From Faucicola sp041855445 (GTDB taxonomy: Bacteria > Pseudomonadota > Gammaproteobacteria > Pseudomonadales > Moraxellaceae): DNA of 64,000 nucleotides. The position numbers and the translations under genes are program-made. Within the stretch, counting starts at the first letter, position 1, and every line of letters starts with the position of its first letter. Shown one piece after another: positions 1 to 10,900 of this stretch. Under the pieces are notes generated by a model, which was given only the letters and a program-made list of their open reading frames with translations, did not search any database and was not told the DNA's origin. The stretch is taken from the NCBI GenBank assembly GCA_041855445.1, contig JBHAEG010000067.1, positions 70,959 to 134,958 on the forward strand, in the 5' to 3' direction.

Positions 1-417
1 GTGTTACAACAAGAGGTGACTCCGATTTTATTGGATAAAACTCACAAAAATCCCATGTTCGCTGAACCTTTAGCCGAACAAGTAGGTTTAGCAATTCAAC
101 AATCATTAAATAATACGCCAGAATTACGCCGACTATTAAAAATGATACCAATTGCAGGAAGTATCATTGAAAGTCAAATCATGAGTATTGGAAAACACTT
201 AGGGGAAAATTTGACCCTTTCACTCAGTAAAAACTTGACACAGCCCGAAACACTAGACACTATTTACCAACAGGTTGCAAAAGGTATTTCTCAAGTCGAT
301 ACTAGCAACCCTGCCTTAGAAAAACTCATCAGTGCGATTATAGAAGATAGTTTAGGTGCTTTAGAAAGTCAGATAAAAATTCAACAATGGAAACACCGAG
401 CAATCAACCCGCTATAA
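1..417 (+). CDS. unknown conserved-looking protein, 5' end probably outside window
   Basis: An open frame runs from the first base and ends at TAA 415-417, giving 138 residues. It begins on GTG, but because the frame is open at the window edge the true start is probably upstream, so I treat it as partial. The product is soluble-looking and largely helical, with a glycine- and isoleucine-rich stretch (PIAGSIIESQ) in the middle. I recognise no domain. It lies 31 bases before minC on the same strand and could share its transcript. The function is unknown. Confidence 0.55.
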   Translation: MLQQEVTPILLDKTHKNPMFAEPLAEQVGLAIQQSLNNTPELRRLLKMIPIAGSIIESQIMSIGKHLGENLTLSLSKNLTQPETLDTIYQQVAKGISQVDTSNPALEKLISAIIEDSLGALESQIKIQQWKHRAINPL

Positions 418-448
418 CGACCTGCTAACTTTGGGAAATAGGTTTATT

Positions 449-1423
449 ATGACAACGACAACCGATAATTTTGGCTCTTTAGATACTTATGCCAATCAAA
501 AAATGCTGACTAATAGTGAACCACCTGTTGCCAATAATCCGCCAACAGAAAATATGCAAACTATTGATACAAATAGTAAAAAAATATCAAGTAAAGTCAG
601 TGTAAAATTAACGGGACGTGTGTTAAGCTTAAGCCGTTTACATTTAACAGGTAATGATTTACCAGCCATGCTTGCCAAGCTCGAGAAAAAACTTGGTAAA
701 CAACATCAAACGAACTTACCCGTTATTGTGAGTTGTGATGAACCTATTGATTTAGTTGAGTTGTTTAATCATTTGTGGCAATTAGGGTTACAGCCGATAG
801 GCGTTGTTGCTGGCGTTCTTGATGAACAAGCTCGTCATCATCGTATCGCTATTTTTCCTGCTGATGGGCAAAAAATCGATAAAGACGCCACAGATTTAGA
901 GAATGATAGCTTAGATGCCAAAAAAACTGAGGACATCACTGCACCAACCGTTGATAAACCGCCTCGTAATCAAACATTGATGGATATTGACCCTCAACTA
1001 TTTTCGGCGTTTTCGTATGACCATCGTCATGCTGAAAGCTCAATTGCAAAAAAGCCCGTTTTTTCACCAATTGAAGGGGATATGGTGTGTACAAAAATGG
1101 TGCGTTCAGGGCAAAGTATTAATCATGTCGGAGGTAATTTGATTTTAACCAGTAGTCTAAATGCTGGAGCAGAGGCAATTACCGATTATAGTTTACATAT
1201 ATACGGAAAGGCAGAAGGACGTATAGTGGCAGGGGCAACAGGTGACAAAAATGCACGGATTTTTTGTTTACGGTTTAATCCGTCTTTGGTGTCTGTGGCT
1301 GGTACTTATTGTTTGAAAGAAAATATTCCTGTTGAGTTTTTAAACCAAGCGGTCCAAGTGAGTTATGAAGAAAATCAAGGACTTGTGTTTACATTAATGA
1401 ATTCTTATTTACCAAAAAAGTAA
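449..1423 (+). CDS. minC: septum-site determining protein MinC
   Basis: MinC inhibits FtsZ ring formation away from midcell; MinD recruits it to the membrane. The C-terminal beta-helix domain is clear (about residues 205-310), with the motifs NAGAEAI, SLHIYGKAEGR, AGATGDKNARIFC and ELVS-like LVSVAG. The N-terminal domain (residues about 45-140) is less conserved. A frame extends upstream to TTG at 431, but ATG 449 fits better: a GGGAAATAGG stretch sits just before it and the product then starts MTTTTDNFG. At about 324 residues it is much longer than enteric MinC (231). The extra length is a polar N-terminal extension and a long Asp/Lys-rich linker (about residues 145-200). minD and minE follow in the usual order. 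Confidence 0.93.
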   Translation: MTTTTDNFGSLDTYANQKMLTNSEPPVANNPPTENMQTIDTNSKKISSKVSVKLTGRVLSLSRLHLTGNDLPAMLAKLEKKLGKQHQTNLPVIVSCDEPIDLVELFNHLWQLGLQPIGVVAGVLDEQARHHRIAIFPADGQKIDKDATDLENDSLDAKKTEDITAPTVDKPPRNQTLMDIDPQLFSAFSYDHRHAESSIAKKPVFSPIEGDMVCTKMVRSGQSINHVGGNLILTSSLNAGAEAITDYSLHIYGKAEGRIVAGATGDKNARIFCLRFNPSLVSVAGTYCLKENIPVEFLNQAVQVSYEENQGLVFTLMNSYLPKK

Positions 1424-1514
1424 TCACTTGTTGTGTTTGTATTGATTGATAATATTAGCACAAGGGTAATTTTTATTTAAATTTTCTACATAATTCAGAT
1501 AGGAGATATGCCAA

Positions 1515-2327
1515 GTGGCAAAAATCATTGTTGTAACTTCTGGGAAAGGTGGTGTTGGTAAAACGACTACCAGTGCATCATTTGCAACAGGCTTAGCATT
1601 GCGAGGCTATAAAACGGTTGTCATAGATTTTGATGTTGGATTGCGTAATTTAGATTTAATCATGGGTTGTGAAAATCGTATTGTCTATGATTTTGTTGAT
1701 GTTATTTCTGGTAATGCCCGCTTGTCTCAGGCACTGGTAAAAGATAAACAATTATATAATTTATATATTTTACCAGCCAGCCAAACCCGTGATAAAGATG
1801 CCCTAACTGATGAAGGGGTGGCAGACGTGATGCAAGAATTATCTCAACAATTTGACTATATCATTTGCGACTCACCTGCAGGCATCGAACGAGGCGCTCA
1901 ATTGGCAATGTATCATGCTGATGAAGCCTTAATTGTAACCAATCCTGAAATTTCATCAGTGCGAGACTCTGACCGAATTATTGGAATTTTACAAAGTCGT
2001 ACTAAAAAAGTGCTTGATGGTGCAGGTTCAGTGCGTGAACATTTGGTAATAAACCGTTATAATGCCGAACGTGCCGAGCGTGGCGAGATGATGAGTATTG
2101 ACAGTATTTCTAATGACATCTTAAAAGTACCATTGCTTGCGGTTATTCCTGAAAGTGATAGTGTGCTTGAAGCATCAAATCAAGGTGTACCTGTAATTTT
2201 GGATAAAGAATCGCACGCTGGGCAATGTTATGATGATATGGTTGCCCGTTTTTTAGGTGAAGAGCGTCCATATCGGCATATTCAAGTGAAAAAGAAAAGT
2301 TTTTTACAGCGTTGGTTTGGAGGTTAA
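1515..2327 (+). CDS. minD: septum-site determining ATPase MinD
   Basis: MinD is the membrane-associated ATPase that recruits MinC and oscillates from pole to pole under MinE control. The deviant Walker A motif KGGVGKTTT lies at residues 10-18, followed by the family motifs DFDVGLRNLDLIMGCE and CDSPAGIE. The C-terminus (KKKSFLQRWFGG) is the expected amphipathic membrane-targeting helix. The 270-residue length is normal. The start is GTG at 1515, supported by an AGGAGA ribosome-binding site at 1501-1506. An out-of-frame ATG at 1508 is not used. The stop codon lies four bases before the minE start, and the minE ribosome-binding site overlaps the last minD codons, so the two genes are probably translationally coupled. 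Confidence 0.97.
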   Translation: MAKIIVVTSGKGGVGKTTTSASFATGLALRGYKTVVIDFDVGLRNLDLIMGCENRIVYDFVDVISGNARLSQALVKDKQLYNLYILPASQTRDKDALTDEGVADVMQELSQQFDYIICDSPAGIERGAQLAMYHADEALIVTNPEISSVRDSDRIIGILQSRTKKVLDGAGSVREHLVINRYNAERAERGEMMSIDSISNDILKVPLLAVIPESDSVLEASNQGVPVILDKESHAGQCYDDMVARFLGEERPYRHIQVKKKSFLQRWFGG

Positions 2328-2331
2328 AGTA

Positions 2332-2610
2332 ATGTCAAAGCGAGGATTTTTGGGTAGTTTGTTTGGAGGCGATACAAAATCAAACAGTGCCCATCGAGCA
2401 ACAGAGCGTTTAAAAGTTATCGTTGCCAGTGAAAACCGCTTAACCAACCGCTTAAATCCTGAACGTATCGAAATGATGAAACTTGAGATTTTAGATGTGG
2501 TAAATAAATATTTTGCAGGTGTCAAGCTTGATGATGTTGATTTACAACATCATTGTGATGAAAATATTCAAGTGTTAGAAATGAATATTAATTTGCCAGA
2601 AACTCATTAA
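2332..2610 (+). CDS. minE: cell division topological specificity factor MinE
   Basis: MinE stimulates the MinD ATPase and drives pole-to-pole oscillation. The 92-residue product starts MSKRGFLGSLFGG, an amphipathic membrane-binding N-terminus. The anti-MinCD region with NRLNPERIEMMKLEILDVVNKYF follows, and the topological specificity domain (LQHHCDENIQVLEMNINLP) comes last. The frame opens at a TTG at 2317, but ATG 2332 is preceded by GGAGG at 2319-2323 with an 8-base spacing, so the longer form is rejected. It is the last gene of the min operon and is followed by a strong inverted repeat. Confidence 0.96.
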   Translation: MSKRGFLGSLFGGDTKSNSAHRATERLKVIVASENRLTNRLNPERIEMMKLEILDVVNKYFAGVKLDDVDLQHHCDENIQVLEMNINLPETH

Positions 2611-2647
2611 TCAATTATCTATTGATTGCGTCTTAATTTATCGCTAA

Positions 2648-2677
2648 TTAGGCTCTAAAAATCACCTTAGAGCCTAA
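2648..2677. terminator. bidirectional terminator between minE and cytochrome b561 gene
   Basis: A perfect 11-base inverted repeat (TTAGGCTCTAA at 2648-2658 and its complement at 2667-2677) encloses an 8-base loop. It sits between two convergent genes, 37 bases after the minE stop and 8 bases before the end of the minus-strand gene. The flanks are AT-rich. Confidence 0.75.
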
Positions 2678-2684
2678 CGGTTAT

Positions 2685-3209
2685 TTATTTCATACGAGAA
2701 ATTAAATTATCTTTGACAACAAATTGATGAAATAATGCACCGCCAACATGTAACGCAGTAAATACTAATAATAACGGCCATAATAGCTCAGTATGTAAAT
2801 TATTAAAAAAATAAGCAGTGTCATTGTTTGGTGTCACCAATACAGGAATTTCAAATAAGCCAAACATATCTACAGCTCGGTTTTTATACATACTTGCCAG
2901 CCAGCCAGCCAGTGGCATTGCAAATAATAAGCCATATAATACTAAATGGGTCAAATGGGCGATAGCAGTTTGCCATTTTGGCATTGGCACATCAGGTGGA
3001 GCTTTGGTTAAAAAGCGATTAATCACCCGTGCAATCACAAAAAATAATACACTTAACCCAAATGCTTTATGTAACATCATATAGGTCATAGTTTCGGCAT
3101 TTTCGTTTAATTCAATCATTGCCCAAGTAACAATTAATAACACCACACTCAACCAATGAAAAATCCGACTACTGACAGCCCATTTTGTCACAGTAAGAGA
3201 TGATGACAT
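2685..3209 (-). CDS. cytochrome b561 family membrane protein
   Basis: This is a 174-residue membrane protein of the bacterial cytochrome b561 (CybB/YodB) family. These are di-haem b-type cytochromes of the inner membrane that pass electrons with quinones. Four membrane segments are visible (about residues 13-30, 45-65, 82-105 and 140-165). Candidate haem-ligand histidines lie in RIFHWLS, MMLHKAFG, HLTHLVLYG and TALHVGGALFHQ. The start ATG has a GAGG ribosome-binding site a few bases upstream. It is a single gene with its own likely promoter, convergent with the min operon. The physiological partner cannot be told from the context. Confidence 0.85.
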   Translation of the reverse strand: MSSSLTVTKWAVSSRIFHWLSVVLLIVTWAMIELNENAETMTYMMLHKAFGLSVLFFVIARVINRFLTKAPPDVPMPKWQTAIAHLTHLVLYGLLFAMPLAGWLASMYKNRAVDMFGLFEIPVLVTPNNDTAYFFNNLHTELLWPLLLVFTALHVGGALFHQFVVKDNLISRMK

Positions 3210-3227
3210 AAAACCTCACTTATCGTT

Positions 3228-3257
3228 AATATATAATCATTGATTTAGTATAATCAA
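3228..3257 (-). promoter_or_regulatory. candidate sigma-70 promoter of the cytochrome b561 gene
   Basis: Reading the minus strand, TTGATT (3257-3252) and TATATT (3233-3228) are separated by 18 bases and lie about 20 bases upstream of the b561 start codon. Both hexamers are close to consensus. The match is by eye and the region is AT-rich, so a chance match is possible. Confidence 0.4.
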
Positions 3258-3348
3258 TTTTTCCTAAAAAAACTTATGCTTTTTGTTATTGTTTTTAAAA
3301 CATCAATAGATTTACTGAGGATTTAAAATAATGTTTTATAACAGTTAC

Positions 3349-3894
3349 TTAGCTATCCAAATCAACCAAGAAATGTGATAATTTATCTAAATCAGGCACA
3401 ATACAGATATCTCCTTGAAACATCACTTTTTGGAAAATATAATCTTGTTGCATAAATGGCAAAATATAGTCATCATCATGATTGGCTTGATTACTTGTAG
3501 CATTTTCTAAAAGTAGTTCATTATCAAAATTATCCGTAACCGCTAGCGTGTCTTCAACGTCTTTTAAATCTGCAATTCGTACTGAATGATAACTTACTTC
3601 TCCTTGAATTTGTAATGCTAACCGATGCACATCTGTAATACTTTCAATGACAATAATATATTCAGGTTTCATTTCTTTTGGTAAGAGATGATAAACAGAA
3701 ACTTCTTGCTCTTGCCAAATATACGTCCAAATACGTTCATGAAATGGATTGATTGCTAAAATTAATGATTGTGGAATAATCCAATCATATTGTCCAATCA
3801 CAGGAATACGCACAATGTCTAATTGTCCTGTGGTGACACTTAAAAAACTGATTGTGTCTAAACTTTTTAAATAATTCATTGATTGTTTTGACAT
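3349..3894 (-). CDS. chpC: ChpC-like CheW adaptor of the Pil-Chp system
   Basis: The 181-residue product is the last gene of the pil-chp cluster, 12 bases after chpB. In Pseudomonas aeruginosa ChpC is a second CheW-type adaptor that links receptors to the kinase ChpA. Weak CheW-like beta-strand patterns are visible (LDIVRIPVIGQYDWIIPQSLILAI near residues 25-50, and VVIES-type strands later). The sequence is divergent and the central part is acidic and low in conservation. I assign it mainly from position and length. It ends on YIFQKVMFQGDICIVPDLDKL, a plausible final CheW strand region. Confidence 0.65.
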   Translation of the reverse strand: MSKQSMNYLKSLDTISFLSVTTGQLDIVRIPVIGQYDWIIPQSLILAINPFHERIWTYIWQEQEVSVYHLLPKEMKPEYIIVIESITDVHRLALQIQGEVSYHSVRIADLKDVEDTLAVTDNFDNELLLENATSNQANHDDDYILPFMQQDYIFQKVMFQGDICIVPDLDKLSHFLVDLDS

Positions 3895-3906
3895 AATTTT
3901 ATTTTC

Positions 3907-4911
3907 CTATTCGTCGTTTTGTGACTGAGTGAATAAACTGGCTAACTGTTGAGCAAGCTGTTTTGGATTACCAATAAAACTGACTTGCCCTGTATCAATG
4001 ACACTTTGGGGCTGGCTATCACAAATGCTACTTTCGGGAGATTGAGCCCAGATTAGGCTATGATTGTCTTTGATATTTTTAGCAAACCGACTACCATCAT
4101 CACACATGCCAGAAAATATAATGGTAATCAAGCGTTTACCAAATACATCACTGGCATTTTTAACCAGTTGATTAATAGAAGGTTGATAACCTAAATTGTC
4201 TTGCCAGCCGTGATTTTTTAAGGTGATTTTACCAAAACTATCACAAATAATGGCAGTGTCTACAGGTACAATTAAACATCGACCTGATTGCAACGTTTGA
4301 TTTTTGCTGATAACTTCACAATGCCATTGATTGTGCCGACTAATGGTGCGAGCCAATGTATTTAGCATTTGTCCATCAAAATGTTGAGCTAATAATAAAC
4401 TAATTGGTAAGTCATGAGGTAATTCATCTAAAAATTCTTTGATTGCCAAAGGCCCGCCCATAGATGCCCCAAGTAGCACAACATATTGCCATGGTCTGTT
4501 AATAAATTTTAGATTTTTGCTCATGCTGTTATCAGAAAATGTTGGTAAATTCAATTTCTGAATTAATGTGCGTTTTAGTTTTTCTTGCCACTGATGATAA
4601 CGTGTTATTTCATGTAAATAAGGAGCAGTGTCAAAACCAAATAATACAAATTTTGCCTCATTGTCGTGGGAATAATTGTCAATTTCTTGAATAATTTCAT
4701 AATCTTCAGCACTATCGATTAGCCAAACATCGGCTTTTTGTTGTAAATGCCATGTGGAAAACTCAAGTGCTGGCACGCAATCAATCAATACAAATCCCCA
4801 CTCTCGTATGCTGTCGATAAATGCCATACGCTGACGAGGATTTGCGGTAACGACAATAATCCGTATCTTTTGAAAAATCTGTGCAGGATAATTAACGCTG
4901 GTCATTCGCAA
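3907..4911 (-). CDS. chpB: ChpB, CheB-type methylesterase of the Pil-Chp system
   Basis: The 334-residue protein should remove methyl groups from the receptor PilJ, opposing PilK. The C-terminal CheB catalytic domain (about residues 140-330) keeps the nucleophile Ser150 in GASMGGP, His177 in LAQHFDGQ and Asp272 in SGMCDDGSR, so the Ser-His-Asp triad is intact. The N-terminal about 110 residues look like a receiver domain (IIVVTANPRQRM, VWLIDSAED) but lack a clean acidic pocket and the conserved lysine, so phosphorylation control may be lost. It lies 6 bases after chpA and 12 before chpC, in one transcript. Confidence 0.88.
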   Translation of the reverse strand: MRMTSVNYPAQIFQKIRIIVVTANPRQRMAFIDSIREWGFVLIDCVPALEFSTWHLQQKADVWLIDSAEDYEIIQEIDNYSHDNEAKFVLFGFDTAPYLHEITRYHQWQEKLKRTLIQKLNLPTFSDNSMSKNLKFINRPWQYVVLLGASMGGPLAIKEFLDELPHDLPISLLLAQHFDGQMLNTLARTISRHNQWHCEVISKNQTLQSGRCLIVPVDTAIICDSFGKITLKNHGWQDNLGYQPSINQLVKNASDVFGKRLITIIFSGMCDDGSRFAKNIKDNHSLIWAQSPESSICDSQPQSVIDTGQVSFIGNPKQLAQQLASLFTQSQNDE

Positions 4912-4917
4912 ATATCT

Positions 4918-7900
4918 CTAATTTAAAGATTTTTTCGCAACCAAACGGGCGATGCTGTCTAAGAGCTGTTGCTCTTGGAAAGGTTTACCCATGTAGTCAT
5001 TTACCCCAATACCTAATGCACGTTCACGATGTTTTTCACCCGTACGAGAGGTAATCATAATAATTGGCACATCTTTTAAACGAGACGTATAACGAACCTG
5101 ACTTGCCACCTCAAAGCCGTCCATACGAGGCATTTCAATATCCAGTAAAATCACATCAGGTGTCAATTCTTGTAATTTTTCTAACGCATCAACGCCATCT
5201 TTTGCTACTTGAGTCTGATAACCATGTCGGTCGAGTAAGCGAGAAGTCACTTTACGCACGGTGACTGAGTCATCAACAATTAACACCGTTGGTTTGGTAA
5301 CTTTGCTGACAGAAGCTTTAGCTTTTTCATGACGTACCACGTTGGCAGAGTTACGAATTAATGCAATTAAATCAAGTACTAACATGACTGAACCATCACC
5401 CATAATTGTTGCACCAGAAATGCCAACAATATGTGATAACTGTTGCCCTAAAGATTTTACCACGACTTCAACACGAGAACCTGCCAATCCATCGACTTGT
5501 AAAGCAAGCTTTTGTCCTGCCTCATTTCTGACAATAATGATAGGCACACTAGCAGACTGCTGACGTACTGCGTCTAATGGGTCACTTCCATATAAAATTT
5601 GATTTAAATAACGTAAACGATATGATTGCCCATCAATATCAAAATCATTGCTATTGCTGTTATGGAAATTAAAAATTGTTTCGGCGTTAATTCGTACCAC
5701 ACGTTCAATTTGCACTAAAGGAATAGCAAAGTTTTTATCGCCAGCACGCACAATTAACGCATCAGATGCTGAAACTGCCATTGGTAAACGGATAGTAAAA
5801 CGTGAACCTTTGCCCTGCTCAGAGTCTACAGATACCACACCACCAAGTTGTTTAACCTCGCTTTGTACCACGTCCATACCAACGCCACGACCTGATACCT
5901 GAGTAACAGAAGTTGCTGTTGATAAACCTGCATTAAAAATATATTGCATAATATCTAAAGGTTTTAATGTGGTATCGTCTGAAGCAATCAAACCACGTTC
6001 AACCGCTTTTTTGCGTACAGCATCAATATTAATTCCTTTACCATCATCAATTAAATGAATAACAATTTCGCCCCCTTCTCGTAACACTTCAAGCGTAATT
6101 AAACCTGTACGCTGTTTACCACTGGCAATCCGCTCTTGGGTTTTTTCGATACCATGGTCAATCGCATTTCGTAACATGTGTTCTAATGGTGAGGTGATAT
6201 GGTCTAAAATATTGCGGTCTACTTCGCTTTCATCATTAATAATTCGTAATTCAACCGATTTATTTAATTCTGTTGCCGTTTGGCGGACAATTCGCTGTAA
6301 ACGTGGTGTCACTCGAGAAAATGGTACTGTTCGAGAACCCATTAATCCCTCTTGTAACTCTGATTGGGTACGAGATAGCTGTAACAATAAATTTTCTGTA
6401 TCTCGAGTTTTATCGAGCATGGTGGTTTTAATATCCAACAAGTCCGAAGCTGATTCTGATAATGACTTTGATAACTGATTTAATGATGAATATTGGTCCA
6501 TTTCTAATGGGTCAAATTCAGCATCTTGTAAAATATCATCATCGATTTTAGCAAGAATTTGTACCTCTAATTCAGTTTCCATTCGGCGTAGCTGGTCGGC
6601 AAGACGTTGAACGGTTACGCCCATTTCTTCGATGGTATTGGTTAAACCTGAAATTCCCATATCAATACGGGCTCGGTTAATCGATGACTCTCTTGATAAG
6701 TTAATCATCTGTTCCATCAAATTGGCTGAAATCCGTACCATTTCTGTATTATGGTTGGTTTGGTCTAGCTCTTCTTCAAAATTACCTTGCATTGATGGCA
6801 TGACAGAAATATCACGCACAGTATTTTGTTGATTGGTATTTTGATTGTTCTGATGGGATTTAATTTGTTCAATTTGTCCCGCCAGCGAGTCTTGAGGAAT
6901 AGTTTTTAAGCTATCAGGGTCTTTGGAAAAATGTTGTAATGCTGATACCAAAGCCACAGGTTTTTGCGGATTATATTTATTTTCTAGCACATATAATGCA
7001 CTAGCAATCCAGTCATGACAGCTGGCTAATAAATTACCAATCATACGGGTGGCAGGTTTGCGGTGACTGCCCAGCTCCTCATAGACACTTTCCATTTCGT
7101 GTGCTAATGTCGCCAGTCCTTCCGCCCCGACCATTCTTGCACCGCCTTTGATAGTATGCAATTCACGTTGTAATGCCTGTAAAGCTGTGCCATCATGGTT
7201 GTTATTACGAAACTCTTGTAAATGTTCACTACTACTATCAACAAGCTCTTTAGCCTCTTCTAAATATACCGCTAAGATATCATCATCAGGCTCTTGACCA
7301 TTCCAAGTTTCTAAACGGCGTTGCTCAAAATTATTAATAATATCTTGTGAATAATGTGGTACATTTTCTGCTAGATTATCGCTAGCAATACCATCAGGAT
7401 TGGTTGAGTCTTGGGTATAATTTTCTAACTTCTCTGTGACCAATAACGGTAATGACATGGTCAAGTCAGTTGGTATTTTTCCTGTTGTTAAAATATTTGC
7501 AAGTTCTTGTTCTAAATCTTTAGCGTAGAAACTTTGATAATTTTTTTGCAAATAATCCAGCTGAGCAGATAATGTATCTTGCACCTGTTGCATGATATTA
7601 CAAATATCTGAATTAATGGATAATTTTCCGTTTTCTAATGCTTGATATAATGTTTCGGCATAGCTTGCAATTTCACTAATACTTTGCAAGCCGACCATAC
7701 TTGCACCGCCTTTAATAGCATTTAAATAGCGATGTAATTCAGTTAAAGCATCAATGTTTGATAAATTATTTTCCCACTGGCTAAAAGTTTTAGCGATAAG
7801 TTGGTCAATGGCTAGGGCTTCTTCTAGGAAAATATCCAACAACTCTGCGTCAGTATGAACTGGCTCATATGTAATCAATGACATTTTTAAATTGTATAAT

Positions 7901-10900
7901 TTTTCTTCAAATACTTGATGTAAAAAATTAACAATTGTATCATCATAACTGACATTCATGCCTGCAGCGATGGTATCAAAAATACCTGTCAGTTGATAAT
8001 GTGTTTGTAATAACACATCAACAATATCTTCATCTTTGCTTAACTGTGGGTATTTATTGATAATTCGATAGGCGTATTGTAAAGCTTGAACTAAATTTAC
8101 GAATTTGGTTTCTTTGACAGCCTCTAATAACTTGCTTGCTTGTTCTTCAAGTTTAGTAATATGAGATTGTAGTTGCTGTTTATCTTCGGTAGCTAATTTA
8201 ATTGGTAATTCACTATCAACATCTAATAAATCATCAACGCCTAAAGTCATTAATTCATTGACAGATAAAGCTTTTGAGCTATCAAGATGACAGCTTTCTA
8301 ATAAATCTTTGCTTAGTTGAGCAATTTTGTCATCATCATCTGGTTGGCTTTGGGTTGTACGATGTTGCTGATAGTCTTGTATATAACTAATTAAATCATT
8401 TTTTGCATCTGCGACAATATCAAGCTGTTTGTTATTTAGTGGAATTTCTTGACGTAATAATTCATCAAGCGTATTTTCTAATGCAGTACTTAACGCATAG
8501 ATGCGTGGTAAATTCGCAAGACCTGCTCCGCCTCGTAATGTATGAAATGCGCGTACTAATTCATCAGAAACATAAATATAATCTTGTTGGCGATTTGTTT
8601 CGATAAATTTATCAATTTTATCAAATAAATCATTTGCTTCTTCAATAAATATCTGAACAATGACATCATTTTCATGATTGGTTGTATCAGTATGAGTTTG
8701 GTCGTTATTTGTTGTTTCGGTTGTTTCAGATATTGACGCAGGTTCAGTTGTCAGAGTTTCTGTTGCTAAATGTTGTTGTATTAAACTGTCGAAAATATCA
8801 ATATCATCTGAAGTCACTGTATTCGTTGATGTTGTGGTGATTTCTTGAACAATTGGTAAATCAACACTGTGCTGAAGCGTTGCTGTTTCAGTGGCGGTTG
8901 TTTGCTGAGTTTGAGGAATATTAGCTTGTACAAATTGTTGAATATCTTGATAATTAAACGTATTACCCAAACCATGAGCATACGCATCAGCAGTGGCTTG
9001 CCAAATGTACATTTTTTCAGGGTAATTTGTGCGATTTTCGGCAAAAATTGTGACCAATTCGGCAAAGTTTTCAATCACATCACCAATAAAATCCGCCATA
9101 TCTAGACTAATTTCGATTTTATGCTCTAAAATTCGATTAAGCATACTTTCCACAGCCCAAGCCAATTCGCCAAGCTGATTTGCTCCGACCATACGACCAG
9201 AACCTTTTAATGTATGGAAACCTCGGCGGATTTCTTTCAAAGTTTCCATATCTTCAGGGTCATGTCGCCAAGTGTCACGATATAAAGTGGTTAAATCCGT
9301 TAATACTTCGTCTGCCTCTTCAATATAAATCTCTTTAATATCTGGGTCAGACTCGCCATCAGAGGCTTTTTGTAATGATTGCAACGTTTCTAATACGCTA
9401 ATAGGTAATGCGTTATCTAAAGTTGTTACTGCTATTTGCGATTTTTCCAAAGTTTCTACTGGTGGATTGTCTATGACATCGACCGTAGGTTGGGTATTTT
9501 GTGCAACAACAGGTGTTTGATGTGAAGCATATGGATTTTGTAATAATATATTTGCTTGACGAATAATGAAAGCAGGGTCAAGGCTCGGTGATTGTTGCTT
9601 AGCAAAATCTTCAACTAAAGTTGGTATTTTTGCATAAGTATCATTGATAAACTCAACAATATTGGGTGTAACTTCAATAGTGTTATCTAACACCCGATTT
9701 AACATATTTTCTACAGCCCAAGCTGTTTCGCCCAGCTGATTTGCTCCGACCATACGCCCAGAACCTTTTAATGTATGAAAGCCTCTGCGTACTTCTTTTA
9801 ACACCACTAAATCTTCAGGATTTGCTTGCCATTCTGCCAATGGTTGTTGCATATTGGTCAAAACTTCTTCTGCTTCTTCGATAAAGATTTCTCGAATTTC
9901 GTCATCTATATCATAATCATCAGCTTTTAATAACAAACGAGCTTTGATTAACTCTTCATCTTCAACAGCAATTTGCTCAACAACGATAGACTGTATAGGC
10001 TCAATTAAATCATCATTAAGATGAACATCATCAAGTACAATTTCTTTAACATCGGTGGTATCCAAAATAGGATTTTCTGTTGTGATTGGTAAAAGTTCCT
10101 CATTTACCACAATAGCTTTTAGTGCTTGTTGATTATCTATCATCAAATCATCAGCGTGAATGATAGAATTTTCTTCTGGCTGATTATCAATGATATTCAT
10201 GCTTTTATCATTAGCAATCAGTTTTTTACCTTCATCATCATATACGATGGTATTAGGCTGGAAATCTTTATCACGAGAAACAATATCCTGAGGTAAAATT
10301 GGGTGATGAATTAATTCATTCACTAAGGTTGTTGCAGTATGCAATTGTTGCTGAATTTGATTTAACAAATCATTATTCATGTTTTGATAAGATAAATAAT
10401 CTAAAAACAGCTCAAACTGAGCTATCGTTTCTGCTAAAACATCAGTAGTTTCCCAAGATAATACCTGTATTGAATTATCTATCAACTTTTGAAATAACTC
10501 ACTTAATTGAATAGATAGTTCTTTAGGTTGAAATAATCCAAGTGTATCAAATACTTGGGTCATTTCTACAAAATCTTGTTGAATGTTTAATGATGTGACA
10601 TCATTACTTTGTGAATAATCATTAAATGCTAATTTAATATTTTCAATATTAATACGAGTCTGACGTAAAGTCTCTCGGTCTGGGTTTTGACTATTGACAA
10701 TTTGCATTGCCCCAACTTTTCGTTCTAAGGTATCCACTGCCTCAAGCATATGTCGATACACATCTTGCAATTGTCGTTCGATTTGCCAGTTTAAAATACC
10801 CATCATTTCAGGGTTATCGACCATTAATTGTACATCGAAAATAACTTGTTCGATTTGGTCATGATAAAATGTCCAACCACGGTTTTTTAATAAAACTTGA

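Noticed and set aside
3239..3258. Small stem ATTGATT/AATCAAT followed by T5 as a terminator
   Set aside because: The T-run is on the plus strand where no plus-strand gene precedes it. On the minus strand the region fits the b561 promoter better.
5342..5902. Open frames on the plus strand inside chpA
   Set aside because: They are antisense to a long, well-conserved gene, lack ribosome-binding sites and have unnatural composition. They are shadows of chpA.
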